Below are positions 43,137-50,440 of a DNA stretch of 50,440 nucleotides, piece after piece. Under the pieces are notes generated by a model. It worked only from the letters and a program-made list of their open reading frames with translations. It was not told the DNA's origin and ran no database searches. Within the stretch, counting starts at the first letter, position 1, and every line of letters starts with the position of its first letter. This DNA is from Paraburkholderia sp. BCC1885 (GTDB lineage Bacteria > Pseudomonadota > Gammaproteobacteria > Burkholderiales > Burkholderiaceae): contig NZ_CAAJGM010000214.1 in NCBI RefSeq assembly GCF_900996235.1, positions 1 to 50,440 on the forward strand. The letters run 5' to 3'. The position numbers and the translations under genes are program-made.

Positions 43137-44171
43137 ATGACATCTTTCGACGACACTTCTCCCGCCAGCCTCGCGCGCCGCGCGTGGTTGCGCAAGACGG
43201 CGTGGGCCGCCGGCGCGGCGGCGCTGGGCGGCACGTCGCTCGGCCTGTCCAGTTCGCTCGCCTTTGCAGAAGCGCCGCTGACACCGCTCAAGCTTTCGTG
43301 GAACGCGGGCGCAATCTGCACGGCGCCCGTCGCGGTCGCGGTCAAGCAGGGCTTTTTCAGGCAGCACGGCTTGCAGGTCGAACTCGTCAACTTCGCCGGT
43401 TCGACGGACCAATTGCTCGAAGCCATCGCCACCGGCAAGTCGGATGCAGGCGTCGGCATGGCATTACGCTGGATCAAGCCGCTGGAGCAGGGCTTCGACG
43501 TCAAGCTGACTGCGGGTATCCACGGTGGCTGCATGCGCCTGCTGGCGACGCGCGCATCGGGAATCGTCGATCTGCAAGGTCTCAAGGGACGCACGGTCGG
43601 CGTCAGCGATATGGCCAGTCCCGCGAAGAATTTCTTCGCCATCACGCTCAAGAAGCTCGGCGTCGATCCGGACAGCCAGGTGCAATGGCGTCAGTATCCA
43701 GCGAGTCTGCTGGGCGAAGCGTTAAAAAAGGGCGAAGTGCAGGCCATCGCGGACGGCGATCCGACCATCTGGAGCATTCGCGACTCGGACCATCTGATCG
43801 AAGTGTCGAACAACCTGTGCGGCGAATACGAAAACCGTGTGTGCTGCGTGCTTGGTGTGCGGGGATCGCTGGTGCGCAAGGATCGCGCGACAGCGCAGTC
43901 GCTGACCCAGGCACTGCTCGACGCCACCGAATGGACCGCCAATCATCCGGCCGAAGCGGCAGCCATTTTCTCCGAGCACGCGCCGCAGGCCGATGTCGGC
44001 CAACTCACGGCCATGCTCAAAAGCCACACGGACCATCATCATCCGGTGGGCGATGCGTTCAAAAAGGAAATCGCGCTTTACGCGGATGACCTGAAGACCG
44101 TGGGCGTCGTCAACAGCGGCACGGACTCGGCGCGCTTTGCAAACCGCGTGTTTGCGGACGTGCTGGTGTAA
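43137..44171 (+). CDS. ABC transporter substrate-binding protein with Tat-like signal
   Basis: This 344-residue periplasmic protein has a twin-arginine-like leader (ARRAWLRKTAWAAGAAALGG), with cleavage near FA-EAPLTP. The mature part has the NMT1/SsuA fold: LKLSWNAGAICTAPVAVAVK, KQGFFRQHGLQVELVNFAGS, GKSDAGVGMALRWI and the lobe-2 block LKGRTVGVSDMASPAKNFFA. Substrates in the family include alkanesulfonates, taurine, nitrate and thiamine precursors; this one cannot be assigned. Several cysteines in the mature region (including NLCGEYENRVCCVLG) are unusual for the family. The gene begins 133 bases after the ATPase gene, with GAGGAAC upstream. Confidence 0.9.
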   Translation: MTSFDDTSPASLARRAWLRKTAWAAGAAALGGTSLGLSSSLAFAEAPLTPLKLSWNAGAICTAPVAVAVKQGFFRQHGLQVELVNFAGSTDQLLEAIATGKSDAGVGMALRWIKPLEQGFDVKLTAGIHGGCMRLLATRASGIVDLQGLKGRTVGVSDMASPAKNFFAITLKKLGVDPDSQVQWRQYPASLLGEALKKGEVQAIADGDPTIWSIRDSDHLIEVSNNLCGEYENRVCCVLGVRGSLVRKDRATAQSLTQALLDATEWTANHPAEAAAIFSEHAPQADVGQLTAMLKSHTDHHHPVGDAFKKEIALYADDLKTVGVVNSGTDSARFANRVFADVLV

Positions 44172-44646
44172 GTCGAAGCGGGCAAAGGGGCTGCGCGTGG
44201 ATATGTGCGCGGCCTCCTTTGCAGGCCGTGAGCGGCCGCGCAGCGGTTTATCGAATCTCAGGCGCCGCGTGGAAGACACCGCGGCGTTCCTCCCCGAAAA
44301 ATTATCAACGCCATTATTCCGGGTTCAGCAAACCGGCGAAAAGCCGCATCCTCTCCTTGAAGACTTCTGTTCCAGCCCTCCAAGGCAGACGCGTTATGCG
44401 CGTCGCATGGCACAACGCTGCCCCGATATATAGCGCCGCTGCGACGTCCAAGGCCCTCCTTACCACGCGGCCGTAAAGCCATGGGCGTTACGTCACGCCG
44501 TAACATGCGCGCCGTAACACCGCCGTGCAACACGTCCGGCGAGACCGTGGGCTAACGAACGTTCCTATCTGCCACGGCGTGATAAACCCTTGTTATAGAA
44601 AGATTTTGTCCGTGTCATAAGGCGACGCGCCGGTTGCGCCTAAAAT
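44172..44646. other. Long intergenic region with GCCGTAA repeats
   Basis: There is no convincing gene in this stretch. It contains three GCCGTAA elements (44470, 44497, 44511) and an inverted repeat GTTACG-N6-CGTAAC (44487-44504), about 150 bases upstream of the sigma-54 promoter of the EAL gene. The elements could be enhancer sites for the sigma-54 activator of that promoter (inference). Confidence 0.4.
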
Positions 44647-44661
44647 TGGCATGCAATTTGC
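44647..44661 (+). promoter_or_regulatory. Sigma-54 (RpoN) promoter of the EAL-domain gene
   Basis: TGGCATGCAATTTGC has the GG and GC dinucleotides 10 bases apart and matches TGGCACG-N4-TTGC at all but one conserved base. It lies 36 bases upstream of the start codon at 44698, giving a predicted transcript start near 44673. Confidence 0.75.
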
Positions 44662-44697
44662 GCACAGCAGTCCATTTGGCATGGGATAGGGCGGGTC

Positions 44698-45555
44698 ATG
44701 CAGGCCAATCAGAACCGGAGTCAGCCGGAGCGTCCGCGCACTGGCGGTGCGGTAATCACGCTATCAAGCAGGCAGAAGAATCGAATGGCCAAGGGGAATG
44801 GACAGGATGGACTCGGGCCTCGCGTGTCGCACGGACTGCGCGCGGGCGAGTTCCATCTCATGTTTCAGGGTGTCTATCACGTAGGCACGGGCCGGTTGTC
44901 GCGCGTCGAAACACAGGTGCGCTGGACGCATCCCGAGTACGGGCTGTTGCTGCCTGGCGTTTTCATGGCGCAGATCGAGTCGGCACAAGTGCTGTATGAA
45001 CTGGCCTGTTTTATGGTGCGAAGCGCTTGTCGCGAACTGGGCGCCTGCGTCCGGCAAGGACTCGAACCGTGCCGGATCGCGCTCGAGGTGGATCCGTCGG
45101 TGGTGCTGCATGAGCGTTTTGCCCAGGACGTCAGTGAGATTGCGCGCGCTGAGGGCGTCGCGCCTAATCTGCTCGAAATCGAACTGGCCGAAAGCGAGGA
45201 TGCCGCGCAACTGCTGTCGATCCGGGCGTTGAGCGGCGAGCTTCGGGATGCGGGCGTGGCAATGTCGTATGGCAATTTCGGTGCGGGCGGCGCGTCGCTG
45301 ACGTACCTCGCCACGCTTTGCGTGGATACCGTGAAGCTGGCGCCCGGCATCCTGGCCGCCGTGCCGCACGACACGCGCGCCTGTGCGGTTGCAGCGGGCC
45401 TGTTCACACTGCTCGATTCGCTCGGCGTGAGGATCGTGGTGAGCGGCATCGAGACGGCGGCGCAGGCGGAGTGGGTGGGTCGGTGGGAGAATGTTTTCGC
45501 TCAGGGTCTGTATCTGGCCAAGCCGGTGAAAGGCCTGGCTGAACTGCTGGGCTGA
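44698..45555 (+). CDS. Degenerate EAL-domain protein (probably non-catalytic c-di-GMP-related)
   Basis: This 285-residue protein has about 45 variable N-terminal residues and then a single EAL fold (about 50-283). Several active-site motifs have changed: the EAL motif reads VETQVRW, the metal-binding DDFGTG loop reads GNFGAG, and KID reads KLA. The glutamates in EIELAES and SGIET and the glutamine of QGLYLAKP remain. Loss of both aspartates of the DDFG loop argues against phosphodiesterase activity, so it may bind c-di-GMP or partner proteins instead. There is no membrane segment and no GGDEF domain. It sits alone behind a sigma-54 promoter, which suggests flagellar or nitrogen control. Confidence 0.85.
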   Translation: MQANQNRSQPERPRTGGAVITLSSRQKNRMAKGNGQDGLGPRVSHGLRAGEFHLMFQGVYHVGTGRLSRVETQVRWTHPEYGLLLPGVFMAQIESAQVLYELACFMVRSACRELGACVRQGLEPCRIALEVDPSVVLHERFAQDVSEIARAEGVAPNLLEIELAESEDAAQLLSIRALSGELRDAGVAMSYGNFGAGGASLTYLATLCVDTVKLAPGILAAVPHDTRACAVAAGLFTLLDSLGVRIVVSGIETAAQAEWVGRWENVFAQGLYLAKPVKGLAELLG

Positions 45556-45591
45556 TCCGGCGGGCAGGGTGCTTTCTCTGCCTTCGACTTT

Positions 45592-45731
45592 AGAATATAG
45601 GAATGCGAAATAATATTCTGGGGTGCCTGGCATGATCAGTAAAGCCTGATCGAACGCACAATCCGGATTGGAAGATCCGCCGGTTCGTGCAGGCAAACTG
45701 TCAGGCAATACCTCCCAAAAGAAGGCCTGAC
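45592..45731. promoter_or_regulatory. Two inverted repeats in the katG upstream region
   Basis: AGAATAT-N14-ATATTCT (45592-45619) is a perfect 7-bp inverted repeat in AT-rich sequence. A second, GTCAGGC-N18-GCCTGAC (45700-45731), is 7 bp with a longer loop. Both lie in the gap between the EAL gene and katG, 90-230 bases before the katG start, so they may bind its regulator (OxyR in other bacteria). The match to the four-part OxyR site ATAG-N7-CTAT is poor. Confidence 0.45.
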
Positions 45732-45820
45732 GCCCGTCCACGCAGGCGCAACGCCGTTGGTATATCCTGTGGCCTCATGTTCTGACAGGAACAAACAGGA
45801 CGCACCGAAGGAGGAAGCGC

Positions 45821-48016
45821 ATGTCGACCGAAGCGAAATGTCCTTTCAACCACACATCCGGCGACGGCACGTCGAACCGGGACTGGTGGCCGAAGCAACT
45901 CAACCTGAAAATCCTGCATCAGCACTCGTCGCTATCGGACCCGATGGACGAGGGCTTCAACTACGCCGAAGCATTCAAAACGCTCGATCTCGCCGCCGTG
46001 AAGAAGGACCTGCTGGCGGTGATGACCGACTCGCAACCGTGGTGGCCGGCGGACTTTGGCCACTACGGACCGTTTTTCATCCGCATGGCATGGCATAGCG
46101 CGGGCACCTATCGCACCGGCGACGGCCGCGGCGGCGCCGGTGCCGGCCAGCAGCGCTTCGCGCCCCTCAATAGCTGGCCCGATAACGTCAGCCTCGACAA
46201 GGCTCGCCGGCTGATCTGGCCGGTCAAGCAGAAATACGGCCGCAAGATTTCCTGGGCCGACCTGATCATTCTCACCGGCAACGTCGCGCTGGAATCGATG
46301 GGCTTCAAGACCTTCGGTTTTGCCGGTGGCCGCCCGGATGTCTGGGAGCCGGAAGAAGACGTCTATTGGGGCACGGAAAAAATCTGGCTGGAAGGCGACA
46401 AACGCTATTCGGGGGTACGTGACCTCGAAAATCCGCTGGCGGCGGTGCAGATGGGCCTCATCTACGTCAATCCGGAAGGTCCGAACGGCAACCCGGATCC
46501 GCTCGCGGCGGCCGTGGATATCCGCGAGACGTTTGCTCGCATGGCCATGAACGACGAGGAAACGGTGGCGCTCATCGCGGGCGGCCATACCTTCGGCAAG
46601 ACCCACGGCGCGGGTCCCGCGACCAGCGTGGGAGCGGAACCGGAGGCGGCGCCCATCGAGCAGCAGGGTCTCGGCTGGAAAAGCAGTTATGGCACGGGTT
46701 CCGGCGGCGACGCGATTTCCAGCGGCCTGGAAGTGACGTGGACCAGCACGCCGACGCAATGGGGTAACGGCTTTTTCGAAAACCTGTTCGGCTACGAGTG
46801 GGAATTGACGAAAAGTCCGGCCGGCGCGCATCAGTGGAAGCCGAAGGGCGATGCCGGCGCCGGCACCATTCCGGACGCGCACGATCCGTCGAAGCGCCGC
46901 GCGCCCACCATGCTGACCACCGACCTCGCGCTGCGCTTCGACCCCGCTTACGAAAAAATTTCACGGCGCTTCTTCGAGAATCCGGACCAGCTCGCCGACG
47001 CGTTTGCGCGCGCGTGGTTCAAGCTGACGCATCGCGACATGGGTCCGCGTGCGCGCTATCTCGGCCCGGAAGTGCCGGCCGAAGAACTGATCTGGCAAGA
47101 CCCGATTCCGCCGCTCGATCACGAAGTGGTCAACGCGCAGGACATCGCAGCACTGAAGGCGAAAATCCTTGCGGCGGGCTTGTCGGTTTCGCAACTGGTG
47201 TCGACCGCATGGGCGTCCGCTTCGACGTTTCGCGGCTCGGACAAGCGGGGCGGGGCGGACGGCGCGCGCATTCGTCTCGCGCCGCAGAAGGATTGGGAGG
47301 TCAATCAGCCCGCGCAACTGGCGAAAGTGCTGGAGACTCTCGAAGGCATTCAGGGCGAGTTCAACGGCGCGCAATCCGGCGGTAAAAAGATTTCGCTGGC
47401 CGACCTGATCGTGCTGGCCGGCAACGCGGGTGTCGAACAGGCCGCGAAGAATGCCGGTCATAATGTCACGGTGCCGTTCGCGCCGGGACGCATGGACGCC
47501 TCGCAGGCGCAAACGGATGTGGACGCCTTCGCCGTGCTCGAACCCATCGCGGATGGTTTTCGCAACTACCTGAAGAGCAGGTACGCGGTGACGGCTGAAG
47601 CGTTGCTGGTCGACAAGGCGCAACTGCTGGAATTGACCGCGCCGGAAATGACGGTGCTCGTCGGCGGCCTGCGAGTCCTGAATGCCAATCATGGACAAAG
47701 CCAGCACGGCGTGTTCACGAAGCGGGCGGGAACGCTGAGCAACGATTTCTTCGTCAATCTGCTCGATATGGCCACGGAATGGAAGCCGGTATCGGAAGAG
47801 CGAGAAGTGTTCGAGGGGCACGACCGCGCCACCGGCGAATTGAAGTGGACCGGCACGCGTGTCGATCTGATCTTCGGCTCACACTCGCAGTTGCGGGCGC
47901 TTGCCGAGGTCTACGCCAGCACGGATGCGCAGGAAAAGTTCGTGCGTGACTTCGTCGCTGCCTGGGTCAAGGTGATGAACCTCGACCGTTTCGATCTGGC
48001 CGATCACAAACGGTAG
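45821..48016 (+). CDS. katG: Catalase-peroxidase KatG
   Basis: This 731-residue bifunctional heme enzyme breaks down hydrogen peroxide and has broad peroxidase activity. The N-terminal catalytic domain has R88, W91 and H92 (FIRMAWHSAGTYR) on the distal side and the proximal H256 (IAGGHTFGKTHG). The Met-Tyr-Trp adduct that gives catalase activity can be built from W91, Y215 (LIYVNPEGP) and M241; the Y-to-M distance of 26 matches Burkholderia KatG. The C-terminal half is the usual inactive duplicate. GGAGG lies 6 bases before the start, and a strong terminator follows. It is not beside oxyR here. Confidence 0.98.
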   Translation: MSTEAKCPFNHTSGDGTSNRDWWPKQLNLKILHQHSSLSDPMDEGFNYAEAFKTLDLAAVKKDLLAVMTDSQPWWPADFGHYGPFFIRMAWHSAGTYRTGDGRGGAGAGQQRFAPLNSWPDNVSLDKARRLIWPVKQKYGRKISWADLIILTGNVALESMGFKTFGFAGGRPDVWEPEEDVYWGTEKIWLEGDKRYSGVRDLENPLAAVQMGLIYVNPEGPNGNPDPLAAAVDIRETFARMAMNDEETVALIAGGHTFGKTHGAGPATSVGAEPEAAPIEQQGLGWKSSYGTGSGGDAISSGLEVTWTSTPTQWGNGFFENLFGYEWELTKSPAGAHQWKPKGDAGAGTIPDAHDPSKRRAPTMLTTDLALRFDPAYEKISRRFFENPDQLADAFARAWFKLTHRDMGPRARYLGPEVPAEELIWQDPIPPLDHEVVNAQDIAALKAKILAAGLSVSQLVSTAWASASTFRGSDKRGGADGARIRLAPQKDWEVNQPAQLAKVLETLEGIQGEFNGAQSGGKKISLADLIVLAGNAGVEQAAKNAGHNVTVPFAPGRMDASQAQTDVDAFAVLEPIADGFRNYLKSRYAVTAEALLVDKAQLLELTAPEMTVLVGGLRVLNANHGQSQHGVFTKRAGTLSNDFFVNLLDMATEWKPVSEEREVFEGHDRATGELKWTGTRVDLIFGSHSQLRALAEVYASTDAQEKFVRDFVAAWVKVMNLDRFDLADHKR

Positions 48017-48044
48017 GCTGTAGACGGCTGATCGTGGGAGCACA

Positions 48045-48076
48045 ACGGCTGGTCGCGAGACCGGCCGTTTTTGTTT
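48045..48076 (+). terminator. Intrinsic terminator of katG
   Basis: ACGGCTGGTC (48045-48054), loop GCGA, and GACCGGCCGT (48059-48068) form a 10-bp stem with one T-G pair, followed by TTTTGTTT. It begins 28 bases after the katG stop codon. Confidence 0.9.
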
Positions 48077-48238
48077 CTACATCGAGCGCCGATAACGCAA
48101 ACGCTATCGCCTCATGCGGTTTCGACATTGGAGCGGGGAGGCCGCATCCGTACACTGGCCGTTCAGTGCCGGTCAGTCACCGATTGCCCAAGACAACGAT
48201 GAATGGCCGCGCAAAGGCCATCCGGATGGAGACACGAG

Positions 48239-49546
48239 TTGGACAAACAGACCCTTTCCGCCGCGGCGGCGCCACCCGCTCGCTTCAATTACCGCTGGCA
48301 TGTGCTGCTCTGGCTGCTGGTGGGCGGCATCATCAATTATATGGACCGCGCCAGCCTGTCGATTGCCGCGCCCGGCATGATCCACGAACTCGGCCTGACC
48401 CGCACGCAGATTGGTCTGCTCGGCAGCGTGTTCGCATGGACTTATGCCGTGATGCAGTTGCCGGCGGGTTGGGTGATCGACCGTTTCGGCGCGAAACGCG
48501 CCTACGCGCTCGGCATGATCTGGTGGAGCGTCGCCACCTGGTTGACGGGCGTGGTCGGTTCCATCTCGGCCTTGCTGGTGATGCGCGCCTTGCTCGCGGT
48601 AGGCGAAGCGCCGTGCTGGCCGACCTCCGCAAAAATCACCGCGGCATGGTTTCCCGCCAAGGAACGCGGCTTCGCGACCGGCGTGTGGGATTCGTCATCG
48701 AAGTGGGGACCGGCGCTTGCACCCGCCATGCTCGTTGCGCTTATGATCGCATTCGGCTGGCGTTCGCTGTTTCATGTGACAGGCGCGTTCGGGATTGCGT
48801 TTGCCTTGCTGTTCTTGATGTTTTATCGCAACCCGATCGACAGCAAACGCCTGTCGAAACCGGAACTCGCTTATATCGAAGCGGGCGGCGGGGGTCACGA
48901 ACGCTCGCTGGCGACCTCGTCGCTCAAGTGGCGCTCGCTGTTCACGCGGCGCAGCGTGTGGGGCATGATTCTGGGCTACTTTTGCACGATCTGGCTGTGG
49001 AATATCTTTCTGGTGTTCCTGCCGCTGTATCTGCTCGACCGCTTTCATATCTCGTTCACGCAACTCGGCGCGGTGGCGGGAATTCCGTGGGCCGGTGGCG
49101 CGCTCGGTGAAATCGCCGTCGGCTACCTGGCGAAGAAGATGGTGGATCGCCAGCTTGCCTCGCCGATCGACGCCAAGCGGCTGTTGATTGCCGGTTGCGC
49201 GACAGGCGCTGCCGTGTGCGCGATTGCACTGCCGTTTACGCATGCGCTCAGCGTGACGCTCGTGCTGTTTACCGTCGGCCTCGCGTTCATCGCCGCCGTG
49301 GTGGGGTCGGCGTGGGCGCTCGCGGCGGATATCGCGCCGTCGTCGATGGTGGCGTCGGTGAGTGCAATCCAAAACTTTGGCGGCTATTTTGGCGGGGCGT
49401 TTTCACCGGTCGTGGCAGGGTTTGTCGTCGACCATACGGGCTCTTATGCACTTGCCTTCATTTCGGGCGGCGTGATCGCCGGATGCGCGGCGCTGTTCTA
49501 CTGGTTCATGGCCCGTCAGCCGATCCGCGACGACAACGCGGCATAA
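48239..49546 (+). CDS. MFS transporter, ACS family (D-galactonate/glucarate-like)
   Basis: This protein of about 435 residues has 12 membrane segments. The family marks are IINYMDRASLSIAAPGMIHE, the motif-A loop LPAGWVIDRFGAKRAYALGM and the arginine-rich loop WFPAKERGFATGVWDS. Such porters take up sugar acids or aromatic acids with protons. I prefer the TTG at 48239, because GGAG lies 7 bases upstream and the protein then starts DKQTLSAAAAPPARFNYRW. An ATG at 48203 is in frame but has no ribosome binding site. No catabolic genes adjoin it within the window. Confidence 0.9.
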   Translation: MDKQTLSAAAAPPARFNYRWHVLLWLLVGGIINYMDRASLSIAAPGMIHELGLTRTQIGLLGSVFAWTYAVMQLPAGWVIDRFGAKRAYALGMIWWSVATWLTGVVGSISALLVMRALLAVGEAPCWPTSAKITAAWFPAKERGFATGVWDSSSKWGPALAPAMLVALMIAFGWRSLFHVTGAFGIAFALLFLMFYRNPIDSKRLSKPELAYIEAGGGGHERSLATSSLKWRSLFTRRSVWGMILGYFCTIWLWNIFLVFLPLYLLDRFHISFTQLGAVAGIPWAGGALGEIAVGYLAKKMVDRQLASPIDAKRLLIAGCATGAAVCAIALPFTHALSVTLVLFTVGLAFIAAVVGSAWALAADIAPSSMVASVSAIQNFGGYFGGAFSPVVAGFVVDHTGSYALAFISGGVIAGCAALFYWFMARQPIRDDNAA

Positions 49547-49646
49547 GCCAAGCCGAGGCATCAAGACGCGGCATCGTGGCAGTTTGTGCGCGCCCGGTGC
49601 TGCGTCGTTTATGCTTCTGTTTGCCCCTGTTCCATTGGAGAGTTTT

Positions 49647-50141
49647 TTGCCCACCTGGCCGCGCCTCGTTCTGAGCCTTGTCATACTGCTTGCACCGTTC
49701 TCCGCCTTTGCGCAGAAGTGCTGGATGGTCGGGTGCGCCGGCAACATAGGCTACCTCTATATCCCCGATAGCCAGATTGCCGTGCTGCCGGAGACTCACG
49801 CTGTCACCGTCAACGCGGTGAGCTACAAACTGGATACCTCCGGCAAGCTCCTGCACGAGTACGGCTTGCCGGCGGTCGGCTCGGTTATCACGCTCAATAG
49901 CGCGGCTGTTCTGCTGAAATACAAAGGGATCGAAGATCCCTCCGTACTCAAGGAGACCGCCAAATGGGCCTACGATTACGACGCGCAAGGGCACACCGCT
50001 TCGCTATACCAGTACAAGATCGACGAAGCATTGGGTGATGCCATGCGCGGTGGCGCGACGCTGCAGGTGCTGGGCTACGTCGGCGACAGGGCCTGGGGCT
50101 ACTCGCATCTCTTTGCCCTCGTCATGGTGAAGTCGGACTGA
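49647..50141 (+). CDS. Small secreted protein, function unknown
   Basis: This protein of about 164 residues has a signal peptide (PTWPRLVLSLVILLAPFSAF, cleavage AFA-QK), and the mature part contains two early cysteines (CWMVGC). The mature region is about 140 residues of mixed beta/alpha character (VTVNAVSYKLDTSGKLLHEY, VLKETAKWAYDYDAQGHTAS). I recognise no family. The TTG at 49647 is favoured by GGAGAG four bases upstream; an in-frame ATG at 49611 would add 12 residues before the signal peptide. Codon use agrees with coding. Confidence 0.75.
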   Translation: MPTWPRLVLSLVILLAPFSAFAQKCWMVGCAGNIGYLYIPDSQIAVLPETHAVTVNAVSYKLDTSGKLLHEYGLPAVGSVITLNSAAVLLKYKGIEDPSVLKETAKWAYDYDAQGHTASLYQYKIDEALGDAMRGGATLQVLGYVGDRAWGYSHLFALVMVKSD

Positions 50142-50440
50142 GCTGGCGTGCGGCGGTCTGATCGGCTTGCACCCCCTTCGATTAAGTTTCACGCCGCTTC
50201 AGCGGCATTTCGCGCCGGGTGTCGTCGATTGGTCGCATCATCGATTTCCTGTCGGGTAAGGATCGAGGACACAACTCCGGATGAAGTGAAATGGTTCGAA
50301 AGCGTCGATCCTGTAGTCCGGAGAGTAAAAAAACATCAGGACTGTGAAGTGTTGTCAAAGTTAATCCAAAACAGGTTCCTGCCATGGAAATTTTTGTTGG
50401 AATCCGTTAGGTTTGCGACAGCACAGTAAAAAGGAATTGC
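50142..50440. other. Window end, AT-richer, no gene seen
   Basis: The last 299 bases fall in G/C content from about 50280 onward and contain no convincing reading frame. They may be the upstream region of a gene beyond the window. I saw no terminator or repeat. Confidence 0.4.

Noticed and set aside
44258..44533. 91-codon minus-strand frame between the binding-protein and EAL genes
   Set aside because: Arg/Gly-rich composition, no ribosome binding site, and it overlaps likely regulatory repeats.
50148..50429. 93-codon plus-strand frame at the window end
   Set aside because: Base composition changes within it, codon use is unlike the neighbours, and it has no recognisable domain or ribosome binding site.
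1..50440. CRISPR arrays, tRNA or rRNA genes, insertion sequences, phage or integrase genes
   Set aside because: I looked for regular long repeats with spacers, cloverleaf signatures and transposase motifs and found none.

Overview
The window looks like a chromosomal segment of a high-GC betaproteobacterium, most likely Burkholderia or Paraburkholderia. This rests on the strong G/C bias at third codon positions and on gene families and gene orders typical of that group: a cyanide-insensitive type bd oxidase with a DUF2474 subunit, a nitrate reductase fused to a flavoprotein, and a CheB/CheR/HWE hybrid kinase. No rRNA or tRNA is present to confirm it. I saw no insertion sequence, phage, integrase or CRISPR array; it reads as ordinary, dense chromosome.

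Layout. 1-5 kb: the start of a BamA-like outer-membrane gene, a small proline-rich exported protein, and a MipA/OmpV-family porin followed by an OmpR-type response regulator and sensor kinase. This operon is preceded by an array of GGTAA half-sites spaced exactly 11 bp apart. 5-9 kb: a DUF3667 membrane protein, a stand-alone receiver and a 1044-residue CheB-CheR-PAS-HWE kinase. 9-16 kb: an MFS exporter, the cydAB-type oxidase operon with a small subunit and a clear terminator, a TAXI-type binding protein, a small unknown protein and a PagL-like lipid A deacylase. 16.5-18 kb: a DHA2 drug-exporter-like MFS protein.

18.4-28.4 kb is a nitrate assimilation region in two transcription units: soluble nitrate sensor plus NarK-type transporter, then NirB, NirD and a nitrate reductase fused to flavodoxin/FNR-like domains. 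Each unit starts with a sigma-54 type promoter and a leader RNA. In both leaders a hairpin with an A1/G4 hexaloop (the ANTAR target motif) competes with an intrinsic terminator. The two leaders share 14- and 15-base blocks, so both units are probably controlled by nitrogen limitation (NtrC) and by a nitrate-responsive ANTAR antiterminator (NasT type) encoded elsewhere.

28-36 kb: a TPR/glycosyltransferase-like protein, an S9 peptidase, a 52-residue lipoprotein, an ACS-family MFS transporter and phosphoglucomutase. 36-44 kb is the most intriguing block. A HutC-type regulator, a flavoprotein and a two-cluster ferredoxin resembling a shortened adenylylsulfate reductase pair (AprA/AprB), a HEAT-repeat protein and a DUF971 protein lie on one strand. 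A sulfonate/nitrate/taurine-type ABC importer diverges from them. Together they look like an uptake-plus-redox system for an unidentified, possibly sulfur-containing, substrate. 44.6-50.4 kb: a degenerate EAL protein behind a sigma-54 promoter, katG with a clear terminator, another ACS-family MFS transporter and a small secreted protein.
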